NCBI RefSeq assembly: GCF_004138485.1
Contig: NZ_RYEV01000003.1
Coordinates: forward strand, 1,550,001-1,614,000
Source of the DNA: Peristeroidobacter soli
GTDB taxonomy: Bacteria > Pseudomonadota > Gammaproteobacteria > Steroidobacterales > Steroidobacteraceae
Reading direction: 5' to 3'
DNA length: 64,000 nt
Shown here: positions 19,495 through 27,422 of the stretch, in pieces
Numbering within the stretch: the stretch's first letter is position 1
Layout: the number at the start of each line of letters is the position of its first letter
Notes under the pieces: model-generated
What the model was told of the DNA's origin: nothing
Database searches by the model: none
The model's input: only the letters and a program-made list of their open reading frames with translations
Made by a program: the position numbers and the translations under genes

Positions 19495-22400
19495 TACGTT
19501 TCCTCGCGATGACATGGCGGAAAATTCCAGCACAGTCGTCCTTGGTTGCAGCGTGCGTGACGCACGCCGCTGAGGAAGACCGGAACGAATTGCAGCGATG
19601 CCTGGCCAGCATCGTGCTCGCGCTCGCCACGACGATGCTGTCGGCGGCAGCGTGGGCGGGCGAAACCATCGCCGGCAAGCGGGTCGCTTTCGATATTCCT
19701 CGGCAAAGAGCGGATCAGGCGCTCATCGAATTTGCTGAGCAGGCGGATGTGACCTTCATGTTTCCTTATGAAGTGTCGCGGGACCGGACGACCAACCAGG
19801 TCGTCGGCGTCTATGCCGTGGCCGAAGCGATAACGCTGCTGCTGCGGGATACAGGATTGCATGCCGAGTTCGGTGTCGATGGTGCATTGACCGTGAGTAA
19901 GGGGTCATCGGCTCCGGCTTATCGCCGGGCCGACCATGCAACGAGAGACGACACCATGGGCGCGAGCAAACAAAGAATTTCCTTCCTGGCACGAGTCACC
20001 GGCGCGGTGGGCTCGCTGTTCTCCCTCGGCGCGGCGGCACAGGTCGCCGACAACGAGACGACCAGAGTGGAGCCGACGACGGTCGAGGAAGTCGTCGTGG
20101 CGTCCTCACGCATCACGCGCGAAGGCTTCAATGCGCCCACGCCGACGACCATCCTCGGCGCGGAGGAGCTGCAGAACAGTGCAGTCGTCAACGTCGCCGA
20201 TCTGCTCAACGAATCGCCGGCGTTCAGCGGCTCGGTCACACCGTCCACCACGGTGGTCAACTCACAGAACGCCGGTGGCAACTTTCTGAATCTGCGCGGC
20301 CTGGGATCGGCGCGCACCCTGGTGTTGTTGAATGGGCGGCGCCACGTGCCGACGCGCGTCACGGGCTCCGAAGTCGACATCAACGTCATTCCTTCGGCAT
20401 TGCTGGAGCGTGTCGAAGTCGTTACGGGCGGCGCTTCGGCGGCCTGGGGCTCGGATGCGGTGGCGGGCGTCGTGAATCTGGTGCTGCGGACCGATCTCGA
20501 CGGTTTCGAAGGCAAGCTGCAGTCCGGTATCTCCGAGCAGGGAGACAACGAAGAGACGCTCGGCACGCTCGCGTTCGGTACCGGCTTTGCCGGCGGACGC
20601 GGGCATTTCACTGCCGCGGCTGAAATGTCACGTAGCGAAGGCGTGTCGCCGCAAACCTCGCGCGATTGGGCGACGGGCGCCTGGGGCATCGTTGCGAATC
20701 CAGCTTACGCACCGGGCAACGGACAGTATCGTCAGTTGATCGTCAGCGGCTACGGCATGTCGAACGGCGCGCTCGGCGGCTTGATCGTGAACGGCCCGTT
20801 GCGTGGCACGCAGTTCGGCGCCGGCGGCGAGCCGATTCCCTATAACTACGGCTCGTACGTCGGCAGTCAGTACATGGCGGGCGGCGATGCCGTGTGGCTC
20901 GGTCAGAACATCGCGATCAAGATTCCGGTCGATCGCGACAACGTGTTCTCCAGCGCACATTTCGATCTGACCGACAACCTGCGTGTGTTCGCCGAAGCCT
21001 CGTATGCCACGTCGACGACCGAGAGCGATCTGGTGCCGACCTACAGTCTCGGCGCCACCACGATCTATCGCGACAACGCGTTTCTGCCGCAGTCGATTCG
21101 CGATCGGATGGCGCCCGAGAATCTGAATCTGACCTCGTTCCTGCTCGGCCGCTTCGATTACGACCTGCCATTGATCACCACCGATATCGAGACGACCACG
21201 CGTCGCGGCGTGCTCGGGCTGCAGGGCTCGTTGGGCGAGTGGAAATGGGAACTGGGCTACCAGTACGGCAAGAGTCGCTACGATTCGAAACTGCACGGCA
21301 ATCGCATTCGAACCAACTACGCGCTCGCCACCGATGCCGTGCTCGATCCCGTGACCGGCCGCATCGTGTGTCGCTCGACGCTGACCGATCCGACCAACGG
21401 CTGTCAGCCGATGAACGTGTTCGGCGTGGGATCGCCGTCGCCGCAGTCCATCGCTTATACGACGGCAACGCAGTGGCTCGATGCGTACTACACGCAGCGT
21501 GCGGTCGACTTCAGCGCGCAAGGCCCGCTGTTCAACACTTGGGCGGGTGAGGTGTCCGCGGCCTTCGGTGCCGGCTATCGCAAGGAAGAGTTGAGCTCCG
21601 CGGTGGATGCGCTGTCCGCGAGCAACGCATTCCTGATCGGCAATCCCAAGGCCAACTCCGGTTCGTTCGACGTGAAGGAAGCGTTTGCGGAGGTGGTCGT
21701 GCCGCTGTTGTCCGGCCGCGCCTGGAGCGAATCGCTGGAGTTCAACGGCGCCGTGCGTCACACGGACTACAATCTCAGCGGCAAAGTCACCACCTGGAAG
21801 GGCGGCCTGTCGTGGCAGATCAACGATCAGGTTCGTCTGCGAGGCACGCGCTCTCGTGACATTCGAGCGCCGAATCTCGCCGAGCTGTACACGCCGTATC
21901 AGCTGAGCCTGGGCAACATCATCGATCCGGCGACCAACGTTCAGGCCAACACCTACTTCATCACCACCGGCAATCCGAATCTGGATCCGGAGGAGGCCGA
22001 TACCACGACGTTCGGCATCGTGTATGAGCCGTCATGGGCGAGCGGCCTGCGCACGTCGGTGGATTTCTATGACATCAAGGTCGCGGGCGCGATCTCGACC
22101 ATCAGCGGACAGAACATCGTCAATCGCTGCTACTCCGGTGCCGCGCACCTGTGCGCTCTGATTACCCGCGATGTGAGCTCGGGCGTGATCACGCAAGTTG
22201 CGCTCAGTGCAGTGAATCTCAGTGAGCTGACGACGCGCGGCGTGGATATCGAGCTCAGCTACGACCTGCCGCTGTCCGTCGGTAAGCTCGGGATGCGATT
22301 GTTGAGCACGTATGTCGATGAACTCGCGACCAGCGATGGCATCACGACCATCGATCGCGCTGGCGACGTCGGCGCCGGGCACGGTGGCGTGCCGCATTGG

Positions 22401-22727
22401 AAGGCGCAGGCGAGCCTGACGTACACGCTCGATCCCATCACCGCGAACGTCGAGGGTCGTTATATCGGCGGCGGCAAGTACGACAACACCTTCGGCCCGT
22501 ACGACATCAACGACAACACCATCGGCTCGGTCTTCTATCTGGACACGGCCTTGCGCTACGCGCTCGACGCGGACGGTCGCATGGAAGTGTATGGACGCAT
22601 CCAGAACCTGCTGGACAAGGATCCGCCGATCAACGTTTATAACTTTTCACAATCCATGGCCACCAACTTCGCGCTCTACGACGTGATCGGACGCTCGTAT
22701 GTCGCGGGAGTGCGTTTCAAATTCTGA
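19491..22727 (+). CDS. TonB-dependent outer-membrane receptor with N-terminal STN domain
   Basis: 1078 residues if started at the TTG that overlaps the fecR stop; ATG at 19509 is an alternative. Order: signal peptide (residues about 35-60, ends AAAWAG), STN signalling domain (about 65-145), an internal hydrophobic stretch (about 156-185) that itself looks like a signal peptide, then the plug (TTILGAEELQNSAVVNVADL, with LRGLGSARTLVLLNGRR) and the beta barrel ending in a terminal aromatic FKF. The STN domain and the gene order place it as receptor and inducer of the upstream sigma/FecR pair. Ligand unknown; the downstream amidohydrolase suggests an N-acyl or peptide-like compound (inference). 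Confidence 0.93.
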   Translation: MIRFLAMTWRKIPAQSSLVAACVTHAAEEDRNELQRCLASIVLALATTMLSAAAWAGETIAGKRVAFDIPRQRADQALIEFAEQADVTFMFPYEVSRDRTTNQVVGVYAVAEAITLLLRDTGLHAEFGVDGALTVSKGSSAPAYRRADHATRDDTMGASKQRISFLARVTGAVGSLFSLGAAAQVADNETTRVEPTTVEEVVVASSRITREGFNAPTPTTILGAEELQNSAVVNVADLLNESPAFSGSVTPSTTVVNSQNAGGNFLNLRGLGSARTLVLLNGRRHVPTRVTGSEVDINVIPSALLERVEVVTGGASAAWGSDAVAGVVNLVLRTDLDGFEGKLQSGISEQGDNEETLGTLAFGTGFAGGRGHFTAAAEMSRSEGVSPQTSRDWATGAWGIVANPAYAPGNGQYRQLIVSGYGMSNGALGGLIVNGPLRGTQFGAGGEPIPYNYGSYVGSQYMAGGDAVWLGQNIAIKIPVDRDNVFSSAHFDLTDNLRVFAEASYATSTTESDLVPTYSLGATTIYRDNAFLPQSIRDRMAPENLNLTSFLLGRFDYDLPLITTDIETTTRRGVLGLQGSLGEWKWELGYQYGKSRYDSKLHGNRIRTNYALATDAVLDPVTGRIVCRSTLTDPTNGCQPMNVFGVGSPSPQSIAYTTATQWLDAYYTQRAVDFSAQGPLFNTWAGEVSAAFGAGYRKEELSSAVDALSASNAFLIGNPKANSGSFDVKEAFAEVVVPLLSGRAWSESLEFNGAVRHTDYNLSGKVTTWKGGLSWQINDQVRLRGTRSRDIRAPNLAELYTPYQLSLGNIIDPATNVQANTYFITTGNPNLDPEEADTTTFGIVYEPSWASGLRTSVDFYDIKVAGAISTISGQNIVNRCYSGAAHLCALITRDVSSGVITQVALSAVNLSELTTRGVDIELSYDLPLSVGKLGMRLLSTYVDELATSDGITTIDRAGDVGAGHGGVPHWKAQASLTYTLDPITANVEGRYIGGGKYDNTFGPYDINDNTIGSVFYLDTALRYALDADGRMEVYGRIQNLLDKDPPINVYNFSQSMATNFALYDVIGRSYVAGVRFKF

Positions 22728-22743
22728 TGCTGGAGAAAGCGCC

Positions 22744-24495
22744 TTGACTGTTGCCAATATCACACGTCGTTCAAGAGTCGCCCTGGTGGTTGCGCTGGCT
22801 TTGGCCAGCGCCTCATGCAGCCGCGAGAGCGTGCCGGCGTACGACATCGTCGTCGCCGGCGGCACCATCTATGACGGCTCGGGCGGTGAGCCGTTTGTGG
22901 GCGATGTGGGCGTGAAGGGCGATCGCATCGTCTACGTCGGCCCGAAGGCCGAGGGAGGGGCGAAGCAAGTGATTCAGGCGCAGGGCAAGGCGGTGGCGCC
23001 GGGCTTCATCAACTCCATGAGCCACGCCACGTATTCGCTGCTGACGGATCGCTCCGCCGAGAGCGATCTGCGCCAGGGCATCACGCTCGAAGTCATGGGC
23101 GAAGGCGGTTCGCCCGGTCCGCTAACCGAAGCAATGGCGGCGAAGGCGATGGCGGATTCCTCTCCGCCACCGCCTTTTCAATGGCGCACGTTTGGTGAGT
23201 ACATGGAAGGCGTGGAGAAGCTCGGCGTTTCAGTGAACTTCGCCGGCTGGGTCGGCGCGACCACGGTGCGCAGCTACGTGCTCGGCGATGAGCATGTGAA
23301 GCCGACACCGGAACAGCTGCAACAGATGGGCCAGCTGGTTCGTGGAGCGATGGAAGAGGGCGCGCTCGGGTTGTCGACGGCGCTGATCTACTTGCCCGGT
23401 TTGTTTGCCGATGTTGACGAGCTGTCGTCGCTGGCGACGGAGTCGGGGAAGTGCGGGGGCATGTATGTGAGTCACATGCGCAGCGAGGGCGATCATTTCA
23501 TCGAAGCATTGGATGAGCTGATCGAAATCGCCCGCCGCTCGCAGGCGCCCGCCGAAGTGTTTCACCTCAAGGTCGGCGATCCCAAGAACTGGCCGAAGAT
23601 GGAGGCGGCGTTGAAAAAGATCCGCCTGGCTCGCAAGCAAGGGGTGAGGATCACGGCCGACATGTACACCTATCCGGCGTCCGGGACCGGCATGACGGCG
23701 TCGATGCCGCCGTGGGTGCAGGAGGGCGGGCCGGAGAAATTCCGCGCGAGATTGAAGGATCCGAAGATTCGTGCGCGGGTGATTGCTGAAATGCGGGAGC
23801 CGGTGACGGATTGGGAGAATGTCATGCGCGGCGCCGGTGGCGCGAAGGGCGTGATGCTGGCGTCGTTCAAGAATGAGTCGCTGCGGCCTTTGATCGGCAA
23901 GACGCTGGCTGAAGTCGCGCAGATGCGAGGCGTGAGTCCGGAGGAGGCGGCGCTGCAGCTCGTCGAGGAGGATGGCAGTCGCGTCGGGGTCTTCTACTTC
24001 ACCATGAGTGAAGACAATCTGAAGATGCAGATCCAGGAACCGTATGTTTCCTTCGGCTCGGACGCGCCGGCGGTGACGGCGGCGGGCGAGGTGTTGAAGT
24101 CCGGCGCGCATCCGCGCACGTATGGAACGTTCGCGCGGGTGTTCGCCAAGTTTGTTCGTGAGGATAAGTTGCTCACGGTGCAGGAAGCCGTGCGGCGGTT
24201 GACCAGTCTGCCGGCGGCGAATTACTCGCTGTCCGAGCGGGGCTCGCTGAAGAACGGATACTTCGCCGACATCGTCGTGTTCGACCCGGCGACCATTCAG
24301 GACCACGCGACCTACGTCGATCCGCACCGCTATTCCACCGGTGTGTCCGATGTGGTCGTGAATGGTGTGCCGGCGCTGGCGAACGGCGAGCCGACCGAGG
24401 CGCGGCCCGGTCGTTTCGTTCGCGGGCGGGCATGGACGGGGCACGAGGGCGGAGGATGCAAGGCGTCGGCGACTGAGTGGAGCTGGGTGGGATAA
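22744..24495 (+). CDS. lipoprotein amidohydrolase, N-acyl-D-amino-acid deacylase family
   Basis: 583 residues from the TTG at 22744, chosen because GGAGA lies seven bases upstream and the product then begins with a lipoprotein signal (VALVVALALASASC). The amidohydrolase fold starts at YDIVVAGGTIYDGSG. The usual first metal motif HxH after PGFI is replaced (PGFINSMSHATYS), while later histidines (YVSHMRSEGDH, EVFHLKVG) and the aspartate in FGSDAPA remain. As I recall, a subgroup of this family lacks HxH in the same way. It begins 16 bases after the receptor stop, so it is part of the same operon and probably processes the imported ligand in the periplasm. Confidence 0.85.
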   Translation: MTVANITRRSRVALVVALALASASCSRESVPAYDIVVAGGTIYDGSGGEPFVGDVGVKGDRIVYVGPKAEGGAKQVIQAQGKAVAPGFINSMSHATYSLLTDRSAESDLRQGITLEVMGEGGSPGPLTEAMAAKAMADSSPPPPFQWRTFGEYMEGVEKLGVSVNFAGWVGATTVRSYVLGDEHVKPTPEQLQQMGQLVRGAMEEGALGLSTALIYLPGLFADVDELSSLATESGKCGGMYVSHMRSEGDHFIEALDELIEIARRSQAPAEVFHLKVGDPKNWPKMEAALKKIRLARKQGVRITADMYTYPASGTGMTASMPPWVQEGGPEKFRARLKDPKIRARVIAEMREPVTDWENVMRGAGGAKGVMLASFKNESLRPLIGKTLAEVAQMRGVSPEEAALQLVEEDGSRVGVFYFTMSEDNLKMQIQEPYVSFGSDAPAVTAAGEVLKSGAHPRTYGTFARVFAKFVREDKLLTVQEAVRRLTSLPAANYSLSERGSLKNGYFADIVVFDPATIQDHATYVDPHRYSTGVSDVVVNGVPALANGEPTEARPGRFVRGRAWTGHEGGGCKASATEWSWVG

Positions 24496-24558
24496 CGCAG
24501 CAGCTATCGTATTCTCTGCTGAGTTCACGGGTCCGGACTGAAGCGGCGTCGGTGGTTC

Positions 24559-24707
24559 GCATCGCCGGGGCGGGGTATCTCCCCCGGCACCGCGCTCGCC
24601 CGTCGCACATTGTGCTCCGAGGCGCACGTCCCTGATGTGCGCTGATACGAAAACACGTCCCTGTATTTTCGAATCTGCCGGGAGGAGATACCCCGCCCCG
24701 GCGATGC
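24559..24707. repeat. structured intergenic inverted repeat with inner hairpins
   Basis: Two arms of 31-32 bases (24559-24589 and 24676-24707) are reverse complements except for one small indel near their inner ends; each has the core GCCGGGGCGGGGTATCTCC or its complement. Between them are three small hairpins: gcac-att-gtgc (24605-24615), gcgcac...gtgcgc (24622-24642) and cgaaaa...ttttcg (24648-24671). The last two both present ACGTCCCTG in the loop. It lies between convergent genes, so it may end both transcripts. The form resembles REP/BIME elements or a small MITE. Confidence 0.8.
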
Positions 24708-24758
24708 CGAGATGTTCGTTTGAATTGACGCAGCCCCGGAAGCGGAGCTGTGGCTACG

Positions 24759-25472
24759 CTAACCCGCCAGGTCCTCGAACTCACCCGACACTGCATCGCC
24801 GGCCAGTTTCTTGAACGGCCGGCGCTTCTGCTCGAATCGCTTGCGCGCATCCGGCTCGGATAGCGCGGTGTCGAGTGCGGTGTTCATCTCATACACGTTC
24901 GTGTCGTAGCCCGCTTCACGCATCGCGCGCGTGAAGGCGTCGACGTGGGCGGCGCCGGCTTGATAGACCATCGGCGCGAACTCCGGATCGATCTCCAGAT
25001 TGTCGGGATCTTCGAACGATTGCTGGCAGCCGGCCACGTCGGTCGCGTGATAGTTGCGACAGGTCTGTGGGCGGGCTTCGTAGATGGAGCAGCGGCCGGC
25101 GCTCAGGAACGGGCATTTGACGTTGTGTCGCATGCGCTCCATGTCATCCAGGCCCTTCAGTGCAGTGCTATTCGCGCGCACCTCAGAAAAAATGCGCGCC
25201 TTCTCCTCGGCGGGCAGTGAGCGTTCAACGAAGTCCAGGATGGTGAAGACTTCGACCCCACGGATATCCACGCTGAAATGACAGCACCAGGTGCAGCCTG
25301 CGCGACAGGCGAGCGTGCTGACATCGGGTGCCGCGGCGATTCGGGCATCGTGACGGAGGCGCGAGTTCTCGTATGCCTGCACGACACCGAGCTCGCGAAT
25401 CTCACGCTGAGCGAGCTGCTGTTCCTCGGCGAGCACGCCGAGTACGAAAGGAACGTCGAGGGAAATCTCCAT
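24759..25472 (-). CDS. YkgJ-type cysteine-cluster protein
   Basis: 237 residues with the zinc/iron-chelating cysteine cluster of the YkgJ (UPF0153) family: CRAGCTWCCHF near residue 57, CPFLSAGRCSIYEARPQTCR and the final CQQSF. Metal binding is the family's assigned property; the biological role is not established. It is the last gene of the minus-strand SUF cluster, about 100 bases below sixA, with a REP-like palindrome in between, so co-transcription is plausible but not certain. Confidence 0.82.
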   Translation of the reverse strand: MEISLDVPFVLGVLAEEQQLAQREIRELGVVQAYENSRLRHDARIAAAPDVSTLACRAGCTWCCHFSVDIRGVEVFTILDFVERSLPAEEKARIFSEVRANSTALKGLDDMERMRHNVKCPFLSAGRCSIYEARPQTCRNYHATDVAGCQQSFEDPDNLEIDPEFAPMVYQAGAAHVDAFTRAMREAGYDTNVYEMNTALDTALSEPDARKRFEQKRRPFKKLAGDAVSGEFEDLAG

Positions 25473-25495
25473 GAGAGAAGAGCTGCTTCTGATAG

Positions 25496-25548
25496 CCCCT
25501 CTGCCTGGGCAGAGCGGCTGGGGTGAGGGTCAACGAGCGAGCCCGTTG
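25496..25548. repeat. REP-like palindrome
   Basis: A hairpin ctctgc-ctgg-gcagag (25499-25514) is followed by CGGCTGGGGTGAGGG, a layout familiar from extragenic palindromes in pseudomonads and xanthomonads (CCCTCNCC...GGGGTGAGGG). A second small inverted repeat caacg...cgttg follows at 25531-25548. It lies between sixA and the ykgJ-like gene and could reduce expression of the latter. Confidence 0.6.
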
Positions 25549-25575
25549 ACGCGGTGTCAAAGTAAGGAGCTGCAG

Positions 25576-26076
25576 CTAACAACTGCTGCAGTTCTTCGGA
25601 TAATCCAGCTCGGCATTCACGCCGCTGTCCCATTCCAGCTCGCTCCAGTCCTTGATCTCGAACTCGACCGTATAGATCGCGCAGGTCGGCATGTTGTCGA
25701 TCTCGCGCTCGGCCGAGACCCGGTCGGCGAACTCCGTCAGGCCGGGGTTGTGGCCGACGATCATCAGGTGCGGCACCTTCCCGCCGAGCTCGCGGACGAC
25801 TTCCTTCAGCACCTTGGGCGACGCCAGATACAACCGCTCATCCTGCCGCATCTTCGCTGCCGGCAAATGCAGCTCACGCATGAAGATCTGCGCCGTCGTC
25901 AGCGCTCGCACCGCTGGGCTCGTGATCACCAGATCCGGCTTGAGCTTGCGCTCGCGCAGCCGGCGCGCCATCTCCGGCGCATCTTTCTGGCCGCGAGGTT
26001 CGAGCATGCGATCCCAATCTTCCTGACCCGAATGCTGAGCTTCGGTCTTGGCATGGCGAAGCAGAGTGAGGCGCAT
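25576..26076 (-). CDS. sixA: SixA-type phosphohistidine phosphatase
   Basis: 166 residues of the histidine phosphatase superfamily: LLRHAKTEA at the N-terminus gives the phospho-accepting histidine, and IVGHNPGL the second catalytic histidine. SixA dephosphorylates phosphohistidine in signalling or PTS phosphocarrier proteins. The unusual place is at the end of a SUF operon, 23 bases after the Rieske gene. The C-terminus ends in a CSSC pair of no known role. Confidence 0.85.
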   Translation of the reverse strand: MRLTLLRHAKTEAQHSGQEDWDRMLEPRGQKDAPEMARRLRERKLKPDLVITSPAVRALTTAQIFMRELHLPAAKMRQDERLYLASPKVLKEVVRELGGKVPHLMIVGHNPGLTEFADRVSAEREIDNMPTCAIYTVEFEIKDWSELEWDSGVNAELDYPKNCSSC

Positions 26077-26099
26077 GGCAATCCTTGGTGGCTTTGGCC

Positions 26100-26408
26100 T
26101 TAGTCGGTTTCGATCTCGACCATGCCGTCAGTGACGCGGGTCGGGTAGGTGCGCACGGGCTCGTAAGCAGGTGGCGTCAAGGCCGCGCCGGTGCGCAAGC
26201 AGAAGCGGGCGCCGTGGCGTGGGCAGATGACGACGTCGCCGTCGACCGCGCCGCCGGCCAGCTCGCCGCCATCATGGGTGCAAAGATCGTCGATGGCGTA
26301 GAACGTGCCGCAGATATTGAACACGGCGATCAGTTGAGCGTCGATCTCGGTCTGCGCGTAGTCGCCTGGCGCAATCGACGCCGCCGGAGCCACGGGATGC
26401 CAGCTCAT
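26100..26408 (-). CDS. Rieske [2Fe-2S] ferredoxin of the SUF operon
   Basis: 102 residues containing the two Rieske ligand boxes CTHDGG and CPRHGARF. Soluble, with no membrane anchor, similar to NirD/biphenyl-ferredoxin-like proteins often encoded next to sufT in proteobacteria. Its ATG overlaps the sufT stop (TAATG), so it is translationally coupled. It may donate electrons during cluster assembly (inference). Confidence 0.88.
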   Translation of the reverse strand: MSWHPVAPAASIAPGDYAQTEIDAQLIAVFNICGTFYAIDDLCTHDGGELAGGAVDGDVVICPRHGARFCLRTGAALTPPAYEPVRTYPTRVTDGMVEIETD

Positions 26409-26959
26409 TACATCATTCCTGTCTGCAGGCGCGCCGCTTCCGACATCATGGTCTGATTCCAGGGCGGGTCGAACACCAGTTCGACATCGGCGCGCGACAC
26501 CGTCGGCACCAGCTCGACTTTGTCTTTGACGTCCTGCACCAGTACTTCACCCATGCCGCAGCCCGGCGCGGTGAGCGTCATCTTGATGTCGGCAACGCGA
26601 GTGCCTTCGGGCGTGTGCGTGATGTCACACGAATACACCAGCCCGAGCTCGACGATGTTGATGGGAATTTCCGGGTCGTAGCAGGTGCGCATCTGATCCC
26701 ACACCAACTGTTTCACGTCGTCGTCGGTGGCGTCGGGCGGCAGCTCGGGCGCGAGACTCGGCTCCTTGCCGAGCGCGTCCGCGTCCTTGCCGGGGATGCG
26801 AAACAGGTTGCCCTCCACGTAAACCGTGAAGCTGCCGCCGAGGGCTTGAGTGATGAAGCCTGTCTTGCCTTCGCGCAGGGTCACCGGGATGCCGGCGGGC
26901 ACCATGATGGCTTCGACGTCGCGCTGTAGGGTTACAGGTTCGTTGTCGTGGCTGTGCAT
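26408..26959 (-). CDS. sufT: SufT, iron-sulphur cluster assembly/maturation protein
   Basis: 183 residues: an N-terminal segment typical of SufT (MVPAGIPVTLREGKTGFITQ) joined to a MIP18/PaaD-type DUF59 domain with the family motif TCYDPEIPINIVELGLVY and TAPGCGMG. SufT helps mature [4Fe-4S] proteins when cluster demand is high. Start at 26959; 12 bases separate it from the sufU stop. Confidence 0.93.
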   Translation of the reverse strand: MHSHDNEPVTLQRDVEAIMVPAGIPVTLREGKTGFITQALGGSFTVYVEGNLFRIPGKDADALGKEPSLAPELPPDATDDDVKQLVWDQMRTCYDPEIPINIVELGLVYSCDITHTPEGTRVADIKMTLTAPGCGMGEVLVQDVKDKVELVPTVSRADVELVFDPPWNQTMMSEAARLQTGMM

Positions 26960-26971
26960 GAAAAGAACTAA

Positions 26972-27418
26972 CTACTCTGTAGTCACTGGTTCGGCGGCGC
27001 GGTCCAGGGCTGCATTCAAGGTATGCCAGCACAGGCTGGCGCATTTCACGCGGGCCGGAAACTCGCGTACGCCGGAGAGCGCGGCGAGCTTGCCGAGCTT
27101 CGACGGATCCACCGCTGCATCGTGCTGAGTGAGCAGCGCGTGCACGTCTGCAAACAATTCCTTCACTTCCGACCTGGTCTTGCCTTTCACGGCTTCGGTC
27201 AGCAACGACGCGGACGCGACCGAGATCGCGCAGCCGGTGCCTTCGAATTTCACATCGGTGACATGCTCGCCTTTCAGATTGGCATACACCGTCAGCCGAT
27301 CGCCGCACAGCGGATTGTGGCCGTCGGCGTGCACGTCGGCAGGATCGAGCTTGCCGAAGTTCCGCGGATGGCGGTTGTGATCGACGATGACGTCGCGATA
27401 GAGATCTTTCAGGTCCAT
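26972..27418 (-). CDS. sufU: SufU/NifU-like iron-sulphur scaffold or sulphur acceptor
   Basis: 148 residues with the three conserved cysteines of the IscU fold (NPLCGDRL, GTGCAIS, RVKCASLCW) and the insertion between the second and third cysteines that marks SufU over IscU. In systems with SufU and no SufE, the protein receives sulphur from SufS, usually with zinc help; no sufE is seen here, which agrees. Four bases separate it from sufS. Confidence 0.92.
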   Translation of the reverse strand: MDLKDLYRDVIVDHNRHPRNFGKLDPADVHADGHNPLCGDRLTVYANLKGEHVTDVKFEGTGCAISVASASLLTEAVKGKTRSEVKELFADVHALLTQHDAAVDPSKLGKLAALSGVREFPARVKCASLCWHTLNAALDRAAEPVTTE

Positions 27419-27422
27419 GTCG

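Noticed and set aside
23230-24627. 465-codon antisense frame over the amidohydrolase gene
   Set aside because: Histidine/arginine-rich shadow, no motif, extends into the intergenic repeat.
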